Source: Brachynemurus nebulosus (taxonomy: Eukaryota; Arthropoda; Insecta; Neuroptera; Myrmeleontidae). Taken from it: a DNA stretch of 64,000 nucleotides. A model generated the notes under the pieces. It was not told where the DNA came from, ran no database searches, and saw only the letters and a program-made list of their open reading frames with translations. Shown here in pieces: positions 23,320 to 33,299 of this stretch; position 1 is the stretch's first letter; each line of letters begins with the position of its first letter. Location: assembly GCA_035578155.1 (NCBI GenBank), contig JAPWDM010000001.1, positions 10,329,543 to 10,393,542 of the forward strand, given 5' to 3'. The position numbers were made by a program, and so were the translations under genes.

Positions 23320-23374
23320 TCTATCGCAGTATCTGCATAACCTAGCGAATTTCCAAAGGGTAGACACTAGCACA

Positions 23375-23458
<84 letters not shown>

Positions 23459-23615
23459 CAACCTGTATCTAACCAAAATAGTTTAGCTTTTTAACAATGA
23501 ACAAATTTTCAAAATCGGTGATGACATGTTCTTGAAGAGTTAATTTTTCTTTTGAAAAATTAAATAGATATAAATATTGTTATTGTAATGACACAAGGGC
23601 TGAACTGCGAAACTA
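23320..23615 (+). repeat. dispersed family E, with internal (AT)n at 23379-23457
   Basis: Shares CTGCATAAC-TAGCGAATTTCC, AAAATAGTTTAGC, ACAAATTTTCAAAATCGGTG and ATAAATATTGTTATTGTAAT with 33310-33645, and the first word with about 59295. An array of about 39 AT units occupies the place where the 33.3-kb copy has only CTTATACATATAAGAACCTG, so the array appears to have expanded within the repeat. Confidence 0.75.
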
Positions 23616-24837
23616 CTGAACCAATTTTGATCAAATTTGGTGACTATCTGTAATTTGGTCCAACTTAAAAGATCGAATAGTTTTTATCGCAAAATTTTTA
23701 GTCTAACCGTAGAAATTTACGAAAAACCGCAAAATATCAATTTTTTAATACTATATACAGATATCTGTGGAAAAATTTATAAAAAAGTCGTGCAAATTAA
23801 TTTGTTGCTTAGCATTTGGAGAAAAATAATTTTGGTAAGTATTAATAAATATTTCTGTAGATACCACCAATAATATTTTTACCTACGACTACTATGAAAT
23901 TACTTATCTACTGTACAAAATACTATTTGTATCCTATAAAGAAATAAACAATTGGATTTTCCAGTTATCATCAATTGGCACTTCTGCTGTTTTCAGCAAA
24001 TTCCATACATATGAAAATTAGATATGCTATAAAAATATGAATTTGACTTGAAAATATGAAAATGTGAATAATACTTTAGAGTCGTCGAGCGAGCGAAGGG
24101 AAGCACATAAGGAACTGATTTTGTACAAAATTTTAGAATATCAAATTTAAATGAACGTGTGGTCACATTGTCCGTCAGTTACACCAAATAGAGCGCAAAT
24201 TAAAAAGCTGAAGAAATTTGAGAATTTTTACTCAAGTACTGTTGATATCTCTGTGAAAAATGAAAGTGACGTTAAGAGGAGATTTACCCGAGAGTCCTTA
24301 AAAGCTATGTATTTCTCTAGAATTTTTTTCTCAAGAACGGAAGTAAATATCAATTTCAAATTTTGTACACATATTCATTAAGTATTAAGCTATACAAAAA
24401 AAATTTTCAAGGAAAAATATAATAAATTGTCCATTTTATAGATACTGCAGTGTGACGATCCGAAAATCCAATGCCTTGTTGGCGGACATCCTAGCGCCGG
24501 TAATAAACCTTTTGATTATGATTTTTGTCTTATCTTTCGCTAAAGTAAATTTAAGAATAAAAAAAATATTGAAAGTGTATCGGACTTAGGTAGAGGTGCC
24601 GAAGAATTGAATTATCTTTAAAATAAACAATTAAAAAACAGGATCCATCGAATAGTTTTTGAGTTATCGTGTCCGCCACTTCCAATAATGTAGTTCCGAG
24701 ATATTATAAAATATATATAAAAAACGTATTTTCAAAATTTTATATTTAATACTCATTATTGCGTGAACTACGTTTTTTGAATTTTTTTTTTATAGAAAGC
24801 TGAATTCGATTAATGTGCAAGAATCTTGTTTTTAAAT
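23616..24837. other. no gene seen
   Basis: AT-rich; short reading frames only, none resembling a known protein. Confidence 0.5.
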
Positions 24838-25060
24838 TATTTTCAGTAAAATCACTTTGGGAACATATTCTACACATAATTTGCTATCAACTTCGGCAAA
24901 AAAAAAATTGATTTTTTAATCAAATCTCAAGTAAACCTTCCCTTAAATTACTTTCAGCAAAATCACTTTGGGAACATATTCTACACATAATTAGCTACCA
25001 ATTTCTGCAAAAAAATTAATTTTTTTTAACGACTCTCAAGTAAACCTCGCCTTAAAATGC
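24838..25060. repeat. tandem duplication, about 111-bp unit
   Basis: Two copies share AATCACTTTGGGAACATATT, CTACACATAATT and CTCAAGTAAACCT with light divergence. Confidence 0.85.
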
Positions 25061-25110
25061 TTTAGATAGACTCCATAGTACTTATATGCAATGTTTTCCC
25101 TAAATTTTAT

Positions 25111-25133
25111 TTTTTTTTTTTTTTTTTTTTTTT
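25111..25133 (-). other. poly(A) tail of the Jockey-clade LINE
   Basis: Twenty-three consecutive Ts on the plus strand, i.e. an A-tail in element orientation. No canonical polyadenylation signal is obvious just before it. Confidence 0.85.
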
Positions 25134-25324
25134 ATTAGTAGTACACTAGATCAACAATTGGTTGTTATACATAGTGGGTCTAACAAAACATATAAATATA
25201 TCTATAGACAATAGCATGAATGGGCTAGTCATCTAGTGACCCCCTTATATCAAAATATAAATAAATTATAGTAGCAGATAGTGTAATGTTCGAGCTATAC
25301 ACAGTTTTGTTAATGAAATTAAAG

Positions 25325-27997
25325 TTACATTTGTGGGAATTTTCTTTTTAACCTTTTATTAATAGGAGTAAAACTTAATTCACTGCAGTTGGCCACATCA
25401 CTATTTTTTAACTTGTCATAAAATCGATTCGAAATACGATTTATAAAATCTGAAAATGATTCCATATCCAGTTCTCTGTGTATCTGCGAATTTCTAACAT
25501 ACCATGGTACTTTCAGGATAATTCTGAGAACCCGATTCTGAATTATTTGGAGTTTTTTAATTAGGTTTTTACCCATGTTCCTCCAAACGGGACCACCGTA
25601 TGATAATATTGGCCTAATCAACGATTTATATAATAGTACGCCACATTCTGCTTTAAGCGACGAATTTTTATTGATAAGTGGATAGAGTTGCCTAATTCTG
25701 ATATTAGCTTGTTTGATTTTAGTTTCAGTATTCTGTTTCCAGCTAAGTCGCTTGTCTAATTCAATGCCTAAGTATTTCACTGATTCATTGTTCCAGGATA
25801 TCGCTTGGTCTTCAATCGTAATATGATGAGTCGGAATCCCACGCCTGAGAGTGAATAGCTTCGTTTCACATTTGTTGACGTTTAGTTTTAAGTGCCACTG
25901 TTTGAAGTATTGACAGAGTTTGTTGATAGATGACTGATTAATTGCAATGGCGGTATCTAAATTGACATGTTGCGACAATATTACTATGTCGTCAGCGTAC
26001 ATTCCAATAATGGATTCTGATAATTCGGGAATATCATATGTATATAAATTGTAGAGCGTAGGACCAAGGATTGAACCTTGTGGAACACCAGCTTTTATTG
26101 CACGCTCCGATGAAGTAGTATCGACATTGACACTTATGAAGAATCGTCGGTCGGTTAAGAATGAGTGTAAGATTTTCTGTAGGTATATCGGAAAGTTAAG
26201 CTGTCCAATTTTAATTAGGAGTCCTTTATGCCATACTCGATCAAAGGCTTGGCTGAAATCCAGAAATGTGGCAACAGTATATTGTTTGTCTTCATACCCT
26301 TGTTCTATTTTATTAACAATGCGAACCAGTTGATGTGTGGTAGAAAGTTGTTGTCTGAATCCGAATTGAAAATCAGGGATGATATTATGAATGTTAATGT
26401 GTCTATGCAATCTACTTTGTATTGTTTTTTCTAACAATTTCGATAATCCGTTGAGTAGGCTTATTGGCCGGTAACTACTGACATCAGTTTTATTTTTGCC
26501 AGGTTTGTGCAACGGTATTATCTTTGCAGTTTTCCAGATTGCAGGAAAGTAGCCAGTCATTAAACATCCGTTCATGATGCTGCACATGAAGCTTATACCT
26601 TTTCGTGGAAGTTGTTTCAATAACAGATTACTAATATCATCTGGGCCTGGCGCTTTTTTATTAGGCATTCTTTTTAACTCGTTTCTGATTTCCAATGGCG
26701 AAATACATTGAATGTCTTCAGACGTTGGCTGAGTTGTAATTAGTCCTGTGCAATCGTTGTCAGCGTTTGGCAAACTAAATACGTTCTCAAAATGATCTGC
26801 TATTAATTCCGCTTTATCTTTATCTGATACGTAAGTTTCGGTTCCAGATTTCAGTGGAGGTATTTTGGTTTTCAAACGTAAAATTTTTCTCGTAGCAGCC
26901 CACATTTGGTTGTCCCCAGGTGTGAATTCTTCAATGTACGACTGATAGTGTTGAATTCTAAATTTGTCTAACTCCGCAGCTATTTTATGTGTTAGTTGAT
27001 TTAGATTGCGTTTTACGTTAGGGTTTTTAGTTTTTTGCCATAATCTTCTTACCTTGCTTTTTTCTTTAATTAATCGAAGAATATAATTGGGGGGCTGGAA
27101 ATCGTAATCGTTAACTGGTGTTATGGGAGTATACGTGGAGTTGTTTGCTGCCTGAATTATTGTGTTAGTGAAATTTTCAACCGCCTTATCAATACTACTT
27201 ATTGAATAAGTTGTCCGTATGGGTTGCAGTAGGTTATTAATGTTTTGTTGATAAGATTCCCAATTAATTTTGCCACGTTTAATTTTGGTCGATGATTGAC
27301 ATTGTAAAGGTTCATCGAAAAATGAAATTATCACTGAATGGTGGTCGGAGCTAAGATCTGCGTGAACTGTTTGGTGTATAGGTAGGGGGAAATTTCTTTG
27401 TAAAACAATGTCTAAAATATCGGGTTGGTGAGAAGGGCGATAAGGAACGTGTGTTATCTCGTTTGGAGCACAAATTTCTATTGAAAGGTCGTTCGAAATT
27501 TTTTCTAGTTGTGTTCCATTCGGATTATTTGTTCTACAACCCCAGCTAACAGATTTGCTATTTAAATCACCGACTAAAAGTGTGGGTGTTTGACAACTGA
27601 AAATAGCTTTAATATCTTGTTTTAAAATTCGCCTGTTGGGTCTATTATAACCACAAATTATTTTCAGATTTTTGTTGCTTTTTAAAGCAACTGTGAGACT
27701 AACGGCTTCAAGATTTTGTAACGCTGGTGTAGGTGTTTCTAAGTGTTTTAATTTATTTTTGATAATAATAGCTACACCACCGGAAGCATGTGGATTTTCT
27801 CGATCGTTTCTATATATGCTGTATCCCGGGAATCGTATGTTTTCAGTAGTTACTAAGTGGGTTTCAGTGATACAAGTTATGTCAATTTTTTGTGAACTTA
27901 GTGTATACAGAAGTAAATTTTGCTTATCTCGAATTCCGTCAGCGTTCCAGTTAAGGATTTTTATTTTTTGAATTAATATAATATTATTATTTGCCAT
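25325..27997 (-). CDS. LINE ORF2: endonuclease / reverse transcriptase, 890 aa, intact
   Basis: This is the enzyme of target-primed reverse transcription: it nicks chromosomal DNA and copies element RNA at the nick. The N-terminal apurinic-like endonuclease (about 10-225) shows LNWNADG (15-21), the catalytic glutamate in TETHL (44-48), GDLNSKSVSWG (143-153) and SDHHSVI (217-223). The reverse transcriptase (about 440-760) shows NKKAPGPD (446-453), SSYRPISLL (507-515), FGFRQQ (545-550), FLDFSQAFDRVW (578-589), AGVPQGSILGP (636-646), the catalytic YADD (667-670) and KYLGIELD (741-748). A C-terminal conserved tail follows; there is no RNase H domain. All catalytic aspartates are present. The ATG at 27997 lies inside the 3' end of ORF1: ATGGCAAATAA contains the ORF2 start and the ORF1 stop, an 11-nt overlap in a different frame that suggests coupled re-initiation. 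The protein ends at 25325. Confidence 0.95.
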   Translation of the reverse strand: MANNNIILIQKIKILNWNADGIRDKQNLLLYTLSSQKIDITCITETHLVTTENIRFPGYSIYRNDRENPHASGGVAIIIKNKLKHLETPTPALQNLEAVSLTVALKSNKNLKIICGYNRPNRRILKQDIKAIFSCQTPTLLVGDLNSKSVSWGCRTNNPNGTQLEKISNDLSIEICAPNEITHVPYRPSHQPDILDIVLQRNFPLPIHQTVHADLSSDHHSVIISFFDEPLQCQSSTKIKRGKINWESYQQNINNLLQPIRTTYSISSIDKAVENFTNTIIQAANNSTYTPITPVNDYDFQPPNYILRLIKEKSKVRRLWQKTKNPNVKRNLNQLTHKIAAELDKFRIQHYQSYIEEFTPGDNQMWAATRKILRLKTKIPPLKSGTETYVSDKDKAELIADHFENVFSLPNADNDCTGLITTQPTSEDIQCISPLEIRNELKRMPNKKAPGPDDISNLLLKQLPRKGISFMCSIMNGCLMTGYFPAIWKTAKIIPLHKPGKNKTDVSSYRPISLLNGLSKLLEKTIQSRLHRHINIHNIIPDFQFGFRQQLSTTHQLVRIVNKIEQGYEDKQYTVATFLDFSQAFDRVWHKGLLIKIGQLNFPIYLQKILHSFLTDRRFFISVNVDTTSSERAIKAGVPQGSILGPTLYNLYTYDIPELSESIIGMYADDIVILSQHVNLDTAIAINQSSINKLCQYFKQWHLKLNVNKCETKLFTLRRGIPTHHITIEDQAISWNNESVKYLGIELDKRLSWKQNTETKIKQANIRIRQLYPLINKNSSLKAECGVLLYKSLIRPILSYGGPVWRNMGKNLIKKLQIIQNRVLRIILKVPWYVRNSQIHRELDMESFSDFINRISNRFYDKLKNSDVANCSELSFTPINKRLKRKFPQM

Positions 27998-29237
27998 TGT
28001 TGAATATAGATGAAAAGATTTCTAACAGGAAATTTTTGATAGTTTCAATATGAGGTTTGATAAGTTCTAAAATTAGTGTTAGAACTGAATTACTCGTAGA
28101 CGACGGAGAGGGGGAGGGGGTATTGTTAGTGGGGGGAGTTTGAAGATTAGGATTTTGAGCTTTAACAGCGTCAGCAAATGAAAGATTACCTCTAACAGTT
28201 GACGCAGGTCTATATGTCGTATTTTTTGTTTGTGGTTTGTTTAGGTTGTTAACAGTCGGTTGATTTTTGATAGTATGATAAGAGGGGCAACCTCTGTAGC
28301 TAGCGGGATGGTTTCCAAGACAATTTACACAACGAGGAGGGGTTGCGGCATCCTTTTTACATTCCGTGTAGTGATGAGAACCAAGGCACTTAACACAACG
28401 TGCTTCTAACTTACAGAAATTTTTTGTATGTCCGAAGCGCTGACAACGAGTACACTGTGGCATCTTGTTGGATTTATGGCGTGGCTCAACAATAACGACC
28501 GCTCTGAACAAATACTTCAGTTGAAATATGTCTCTGTAGTTCGGGTCTTGTTTGTCTAAGTCGACAGTACATAATGGTGTGGGTTGTTTATTTTTATTTA
28601 GTAATCTAGTTACTTTTTTAATTTTATAGGTTTTTGAAATTTCATCGAAGATTTCCTCTTCTTTTAGTGAGTATGGTACATTACGTATTACAACTGAGTA
28701 ATTTCTTTCATTAGGTGGGCAGAAGGAGTGATATTGAACTTTGTTCTGATCGAAAAAGGCTGTTATTTTTTTATAATCAGAGATATTACTAAGATTAATT
28801 TTTATCACATTGTTACCTTTCTGTTGTGTCGTGTAAGCACTTTGAGCGTAGTCGTCCAGATCTTTGACTAATTTTTTGTAGTCTTTCACTTGGTGAACGA
28901 AAATTGGAGGTATTTTGTTTGTAGATGATTTGTTCGTCGATTTTTGTGCGCCTTCTTCTTCGATTTCATCATCACTTTCGTCGGTTAGTACGTCATATCG
29001 GTTATGCGTTTCGACTAGATAATATTTTGATGGCCTATTTTCGTCGCTGGGATCACTTTCTTGATGTTTACGTTTTTCTAGTTGAGATGCTGGTTGAGAT
29101 TGAGATGTATTTGGCACTGATGATATTGGTTGGGAAGTACCCGCTAGTTGAGGTGTGTTGGACATTGGTTGAACTGATTGTGAGTTTGGCATAGGATCTG
29201 ACCATATTTGTTCACTGGCCTTTGGTGCAAAAACCAT
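27987..29237 (-). CDS. LINE ORF1: Gag-like RNA-binding protein, about 416 aa
   Basis: This protein coats LINE RNA to form the ribonucleoprotein. I chose the ATG at 29237: the frame is open further, to 29285, but that extension starts with GTG, so the first real methionine codon gives MVFAPKASEQIW. In this numbering a low-complexity, acidic N-terminus (about 1-105) is followed by an RRM-like/PRE_C2HC region (about 145-255, with YSVVIRNVPYSLKEEEI) and three zinc knuckles. The first is CX2CX4HX4C (262-275), the second CX2CX3HX4C (281-293), the third CX2CX3HX6C (303-317). A Ser/Pro/Thr-rich linker and a hydrophobic C-terminus (VLTLILELIK...) end the protein. Three knuckles with this spacing are typical of Jockey-clade ORF1 proteins. 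No frameshift or stop is seen. A perfect 8-bp hairpin lies just upstream of the ATG. Confidence 0.92.
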   Translation of the reverse strand: MVFAPKASEQIWSDPMPNSQSVQPMSNTPQLAGTSQPISSVPNTSQSQPASQLEKRKHQESDPSDENRPSKYYLVETHNRYDVLTDESDDEIEEEGAQKSTNKSSTNKIPPIFVHQVKDYKKLVKDLDDYAQSAYTTQQKGNNVIKINLSNISDYKKITAFFDQNKVQYHSFCPPNERNYSVVIRNVPYSLKEEEIFDEISKTYKIKKVTRLLNKNKQPTPLCTVDLDKQDPNYRDIFQLKYLFRAVVIVEPRHKSNKMPQCTRCQRFGHTKNFCKLEARCVKCLGSHHYTECKKDAATPPRCVNCLGNHPASYRGCPSYHTIKNQPTVNNLNKPQTKNTTYRPASTVRGNLSFADAVKAQNPNLQTPPTNNTPSPSPSSTSNSVLTLILELIKPHIETIKNFLLEIFSSIFNNGK

Positions 29238-29462
29238 GATATTGTTATGGGTACTCCCTGTATATAGAGAGTACCCGGTAGACACTCTGTATTATAGTGA
29301 ACAGTTGTTTATTATGTAATTTTTATAACTTTAATAATTAATTAAATGATGAAAAAATATTTATTTGTTGTTAACAAGAGGTTATATAATTTATTGTTGC
29401 AACAATACTTTTAATTATTTTTAAGCACGTCTTAACTGTACGACAGTTGAAAAAAGACCTCA
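29238..29462 (-). promoter_or_regulatory. LINE 5' UTR with internal promoter (DPE-like AGACGTGC) and leader hairpin
   Basis: In element orientation the sequence begins about TGAGGTCTTTTTTCAACTG; the word AGACGTGC (29425-29432 on the plus strand as GCACGTCT) starts 28-31 nt in, depending on the exact first base. AGACG fits the downstream promoter element consensus RGWYV, known from Drosophila jockey-type elements to drive TATA-less internal initiation. Close to ORF1, GGGTACTC (29249-29256) and GAGTACCC (29269-29276) form an 8-bp stem with a 12-nt loop. The hairpin could affect ribosome scanning or RNA packaging; that is inference. Confidence 0.6.
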
Positions 29463-29471
29463 CTAAATTTT

Positions 29472-30661
29472 GTCTTTTATTTTTTGTCGTGGTTGACTTG
29501 ATAACATCATCCCAATCACCAAACATTTTTTCCACTCTCTTAAAAATCATAAATAAAATAATCGAATGATGATGCTGGAGGAAAATCTGGTAAATTATAG
29601 ATTTTCGAAATCGTTTTCTTCATTTTGACTACAATTAGACATGCAACGCCACTCGAAAGAAGACTTCGTCATTTTGATAGTAAAAATTTCGTCATTTTGA
29701 TAGTAAAAATGAAAAATTCGCATTCAAATCAAATGAATTCACCAATCATTCGGATGCATAATGACTTGTTTAGACCGAAGTCGTACGTAACTGGTAAATA
29801 ATAATTAAAACGCATAATTAGATTGCCTTAAGCACTGACCACTGTATTCTTTTGTCCCATTTACACGTTCGACTTACCATTACGGTATGAATGAGTTATA
29901 AAACTGAGTACAATTTCTCCCGTATTTTGCAAACTTTATAGCTCATACTGTATATAGCTATCTTACCTATATTCATTCACAAGTGTAGCTTTTATTCTTA
30001 TTGTGTGCACGTCAAACGTAACAACACAGCAGTAAAGTACACTGAAATATTTGCAAATAAAACAACACATCGTGCATCGTACGAAGAAAGTAATTTATAT
30101 AAAAGAAAAGGGGAAGCGATGAGTGAAGGAAGGCAGACAGACGTATTGACAGTTGTCGGTCGATTGCAGGATTCGCGTAGCTGACTCGCTCTCGCCCGTA
30201 CGGACATGACAGTTGATCAGCGAACATAAAGATCACAGACAAACATACATATATACATGAGCTGGCGAAATGAGGTTTAACTCTTTGCTTCAATCAGTTG
30301 TGGCCGGATCTATGTATGTATGTATGCTTCGAGATAAAATAAAAATACAAAATGTCTTAACGTCTTTCTTATTTTAACTGCAAATGAACACAAGAAATAA
30401 ATGATAGTACGTGCGGCTTTAGTGACTGTACCACATAACTATTACGTTCTCTTTTATTACTGATTTTAACTAAAATTAAAATCTCTCTAAAGCTATTAAA
30501 TTGTTATAATAAATCATCGAATTAAATTGCAGTAAATTAAGATATAAAATGAAATTTTCTCGTACAAATCTATACCTTTACTGATATTAGTCAGACACTC
30601 GTTTACGTTCAAAATTTGGAAAGTTGAATCACTTACCAAAAATATTAATTCTGGTAACTGA
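29472..30661. other. no gene seen; one TATA-like site
   Basis: Includes a direct duplication TTCGTCATTTTGATAGTAAA (about 29666-29710) and a GC-richer patch at 30110-30300 that starts just after TATATAAAAG (30096-30105). No exon or known protein could be supported. Confidence 0.4.
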
Positions 30662-30669
30662 TTGATGTA

Positions 30670-30862
30670 CAGACGCGGCGTAAAGGGTGGGCAATGTAGG
30701 CGAGCGCCTGTAGTCTCGCGCCTCTGGAGGCATCGCAAAAGTGCTTGAGACTTTTTTTTTACCCGTTACCTAACTTTTAGTGAGATTTTTTGAACAATTA
30801 AAAAAATCAAGAGGAGCCTCCCAAAAGTATTTGAGACCTTTCATGTTTTTTCTCGTCGCCTA

Positions 30863-30940
<78 letters not shown>

Positions 30941-31278
30941 AGGGCTTATACGGCTGACAGCCACCTTGCCACTCCCAAACGGCAATGTTGACGGTCCTGG
31001 GCGTCGTCGATAGTTAGGTGTCTCTCAGCTGTTGCAGACACCATCGCCTCGTTCCAGGATTTTCTAGGACGCCCTCGCCTTTTCGTTCCTGGTTGAACCC
31101 ATGTAAACAAACGTTTTGGCCACCGATTTTGATTCGATCATTTCTCATCCGATCTAGTCTGGACACCCTTGCACTAATCGTCGCCTAATTTTAAAGGGAA
31201 AAATTTCAAAAAAAAATTAAATGAGGTTTCGCAAAAACTATCTTGCTTATTTCCCATTTTAGTCTTGCGCCGCCTCTG
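30670..31278. mobile_element. hAT-type non-autonomous element interrupted by a LINE fragment
   Basis: The ends CAGACGCGGCG (left) and CAGAGGCGGCG (complement of right) are flanked by a perfect 8-bp duplication TTGATGTA (30662-30669 and 31279-31286), the hAT hallmark. The inside carries short iterated segments (GAGACTTT.., GCCTCYN.., CCTAAYTTTWR). The element is split by the insertion at 30867-31177; without it and one copy of its duplication the element would be about 284 bp. It is related to the single terminus at 11342. Confidence 0.88.
30867..31177 (-). pseudogene. 5'-truncated LINE fragment (RT C-terminus) with (AT)n tail
   Basis: On the minus strand 31175-30945 encodes, across one frameshift, RVSRLDRMRNDRI and then GTKRRGRPRKSWNEAM, followed by a stop near 30947. 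This basic GRPR-x-W block is the conserved C-terminal tail of RTE/L2-type endonuclease-reverse transcriptases. Only about 75 codons remain and no catalytic residues, so it is dead on arrival. The 3' end runs directly into about 36 AT units (30867-30939). The whole piece is flanked by a perfect 14-bp duplication TCGTCGCCTAATTT (30853-30866, 31178-31191), so the AT array arrived as, or grew from, the 3' tail of this insertion. The exact clade is not decided. Confidence 0.75.
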
Positions 31279-31402
31279 TTGATGTAAATATATCGTTAAA
31301 ACTGTTTCAAAAATTCAATTTGTAATGATAATCAGAGTTTTGTCTAATTACAGTGAAGCCTTAGATGACTTTGAAGAAAAGTTTGTTCCTTTTCTTTATT
31401 GA

Positions 31403-31431
31403 CTTAAGGGGGACCACTAGGGTGACTGGAA

Positions 31432-31433
<2 letters not shown>
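31403..31433 (+). repeat. solo left end of the TTAA element family
   Basis: TTAA followed by GGGGGACCACTAGGGTGAC, matching the 9020 element at all but one position. It then passes directly into the (AT)n array; no right terminus was found. Confidence 0.6.

Positions 31434-31496
<63 letters not shown>
31434..31496. repeat. (AT)n microsatellite
   Basis: About 31 AT units abutting a transposon end on the left. Confidence 0.97.
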
Positions 31497-31499
<3 letters not shown>

Positions 31500-33299
31500 T
31501 AGATATATAAAGGGTGTTTCGTACAAGTAGGATTATATAAATTTTGATGGGAGAAGAATTTGTTGTAATCGAAAGTGCTATATTTGGTTCTAGGCATTTA
31601 ACATAAAGTGAATTGAGATTAGAGAAGCAAAATAGTGTTTCGAGGTGGATGAAAACCAGTTTTAAATTAATATTGAACTTTATAATTACGCAGATAATAC
31701 TTATTAGCAATTAATATTTTTACATTTAATTGGAGTTATTCGCTCCAAGTCGAAACTAAAGCCACTTATAGACATTTTACTATTATAAATGAATGGAAAA
31801 TATATTAAAAAACTAAAATTTGTTTAATAAATGCCATACAACTGCTTCTGAAGATAGAATATTTTGCAATAATTAACCAAAAAAGCAGAAAAGGTAATTT
31901 TCTTGATATTTTTTTTGAAAATTTCAAAATAAAATTACGTTTGATAGTAGGGTTACAAATAATTTTTTTATTATTTTGTAGAATCTGGTAAGTAGACATC
32001 GTAATAAGCACTCGCTTTAAGAAAATCAAACAAGTATTTTACAAAATACTTTTTCTTAAAGAAAATAGTAAAATTATGTACAAATGCCGTCTTGATAAAC
32101 TGATATATTTGTCCACCTTGAGCGCTGTAGTCGATTTTTGTATCCGCTCCAGGCAAAAAATTCATAGCAAATCCTTTGGTTTTTAAAAAATACCATTTTA
32201 CACAGAAGTACTATGGATACAATATAAAAACTGTACCCTTAAGCATGCCCTGATCCCAACAATTTTTCACATGTTAAAATTTGTATATTCTTACTTCTCT
32301 GAAACAAGCTGTAGTTCACTAATCTATACATATAATAAAACTGTAAATCTGTCTCTGTCTGTCTGTCTGTCTGTTCACGCATCCCGTAAAAACTACTGGA
32401 CGGATTTTAATGAAATTTGGTGTGATGATAACTTATTATTTGAGTCAATATCTAAGATACTTTTTATTCCGGGATAATGTCTCATTCCCACGGGAAAATG
32501 GAAAAACTATTTTAAGCATCTACTCACATTAGGCCAATTTACATATTTCATAAAAAAATTTATAACTATAGTAACAAAAATTGTAAATAAATTTTGTAGT
32601 TTGGAAATTTTCCTGAATTTTAAATCAAAAAAAATGTTGCTAATTGTGTACCGAAAAATACAATAAATACACAATTGTCAATTTCGAGACAATTTAATGC
32701 ATTTTGTGTTGCAAGAAACTACAAATTGGAAAAAGAAACTACTCAACGTTTCGTGTGAACAGTCACGGTTACGGCTAGTGGACAATAAATTAACAATCTA
32801 ACATCGTAAGGAATACGCAAACTTTAACTGTAATTTTATGTGAAATTAATTAAACAAAAGATTTAAAGTTCTTTAAATACTTAAAGATTCTTAGGTTTGT
32901 CAATACCAGCGCAGTAAAAGAGGCTATTAATAGAATGTCCATGTTTTGTATATGAATAATATGTACATAGTACCTTAATACAAAGCATTATGTACATTAA
33001 GCCTAATGTCTATGTAATTTACAAAACTTATCAGACGTAAAAAGCATTGAAGTAGAAACTTGCTTAATTCAATATGTACCTAATACAAACACTGTCTCTA
33101 TTGTATACACATACAAATATTTACAATAAGTTTGTAGTAGCATAATGAGCTAGAAATTTAATGAGTTAATTACCAAATATTTATTGGAAAATATTTGATA
33201 ATAAAGGAACGTAATTAGCTAGAGCTATTAATGATTATCGTTATTAAATTTTATTTGTTTGTAAATATATGTATCTAAATTTCTACTACTAATGAGTTA
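31497..33299. other. AT-rich, no gene seen
   Basis: Contains a (CTGT)n stretch (32355-32374) inside a block beginning ATACATATAATAAAACTGTA and continuing CTACTGGACGGATTTTAATG, a wording common at the ends of dispersed insect repeats. No protein recognised. Confidence 0.45.

Larger units (their letters stand above)
25109..29462 (-). mobile_element. full-length Jockey-clade non-LTR retrotransposon, about 4.35 kb
   Basis: The element is read from right to left: 5' UTR (29462-29238), ORF1, ORF2, a 3' UTR of about 214 bp and a poly(A) tail (T-run 25111-25133 on the plus strand). CTAAATTTT occurs immediately outside both proposed ends (25100-25108 and 29463-29471), a probable 9-bp target-site duplication, extendable to 11 bp with one mismatch. 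At that 5' boundary the internal promoter motif AGACGTGC lies about 28-31 nt into the element, the spacing expected of a downstream promoter element. Both ORFs are uninterrupted, so this looks young and possibly still competent. Jockey placement rests on the three-zinc-knuckle ORF1, the ORF order and the absence of an RNase H domain; a phylogeny would settle the clade. Confidence 0.9.

Noticed and set aside
27672..29194. Plus-strand frames inside the LINE (27672-27971, 28925-29194, 26127-26434)
   Set aside because: Shadows antisense to the strongly supported ORF1 and ORF2.
29238..29285. N-terminal extension of LINE ORF1 to 29285
   Set aside because: It begins with GTG and overlaps the leader hairpin; the first ATG is at 29237. 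Non-AUG initiation remains possible but unsupported.
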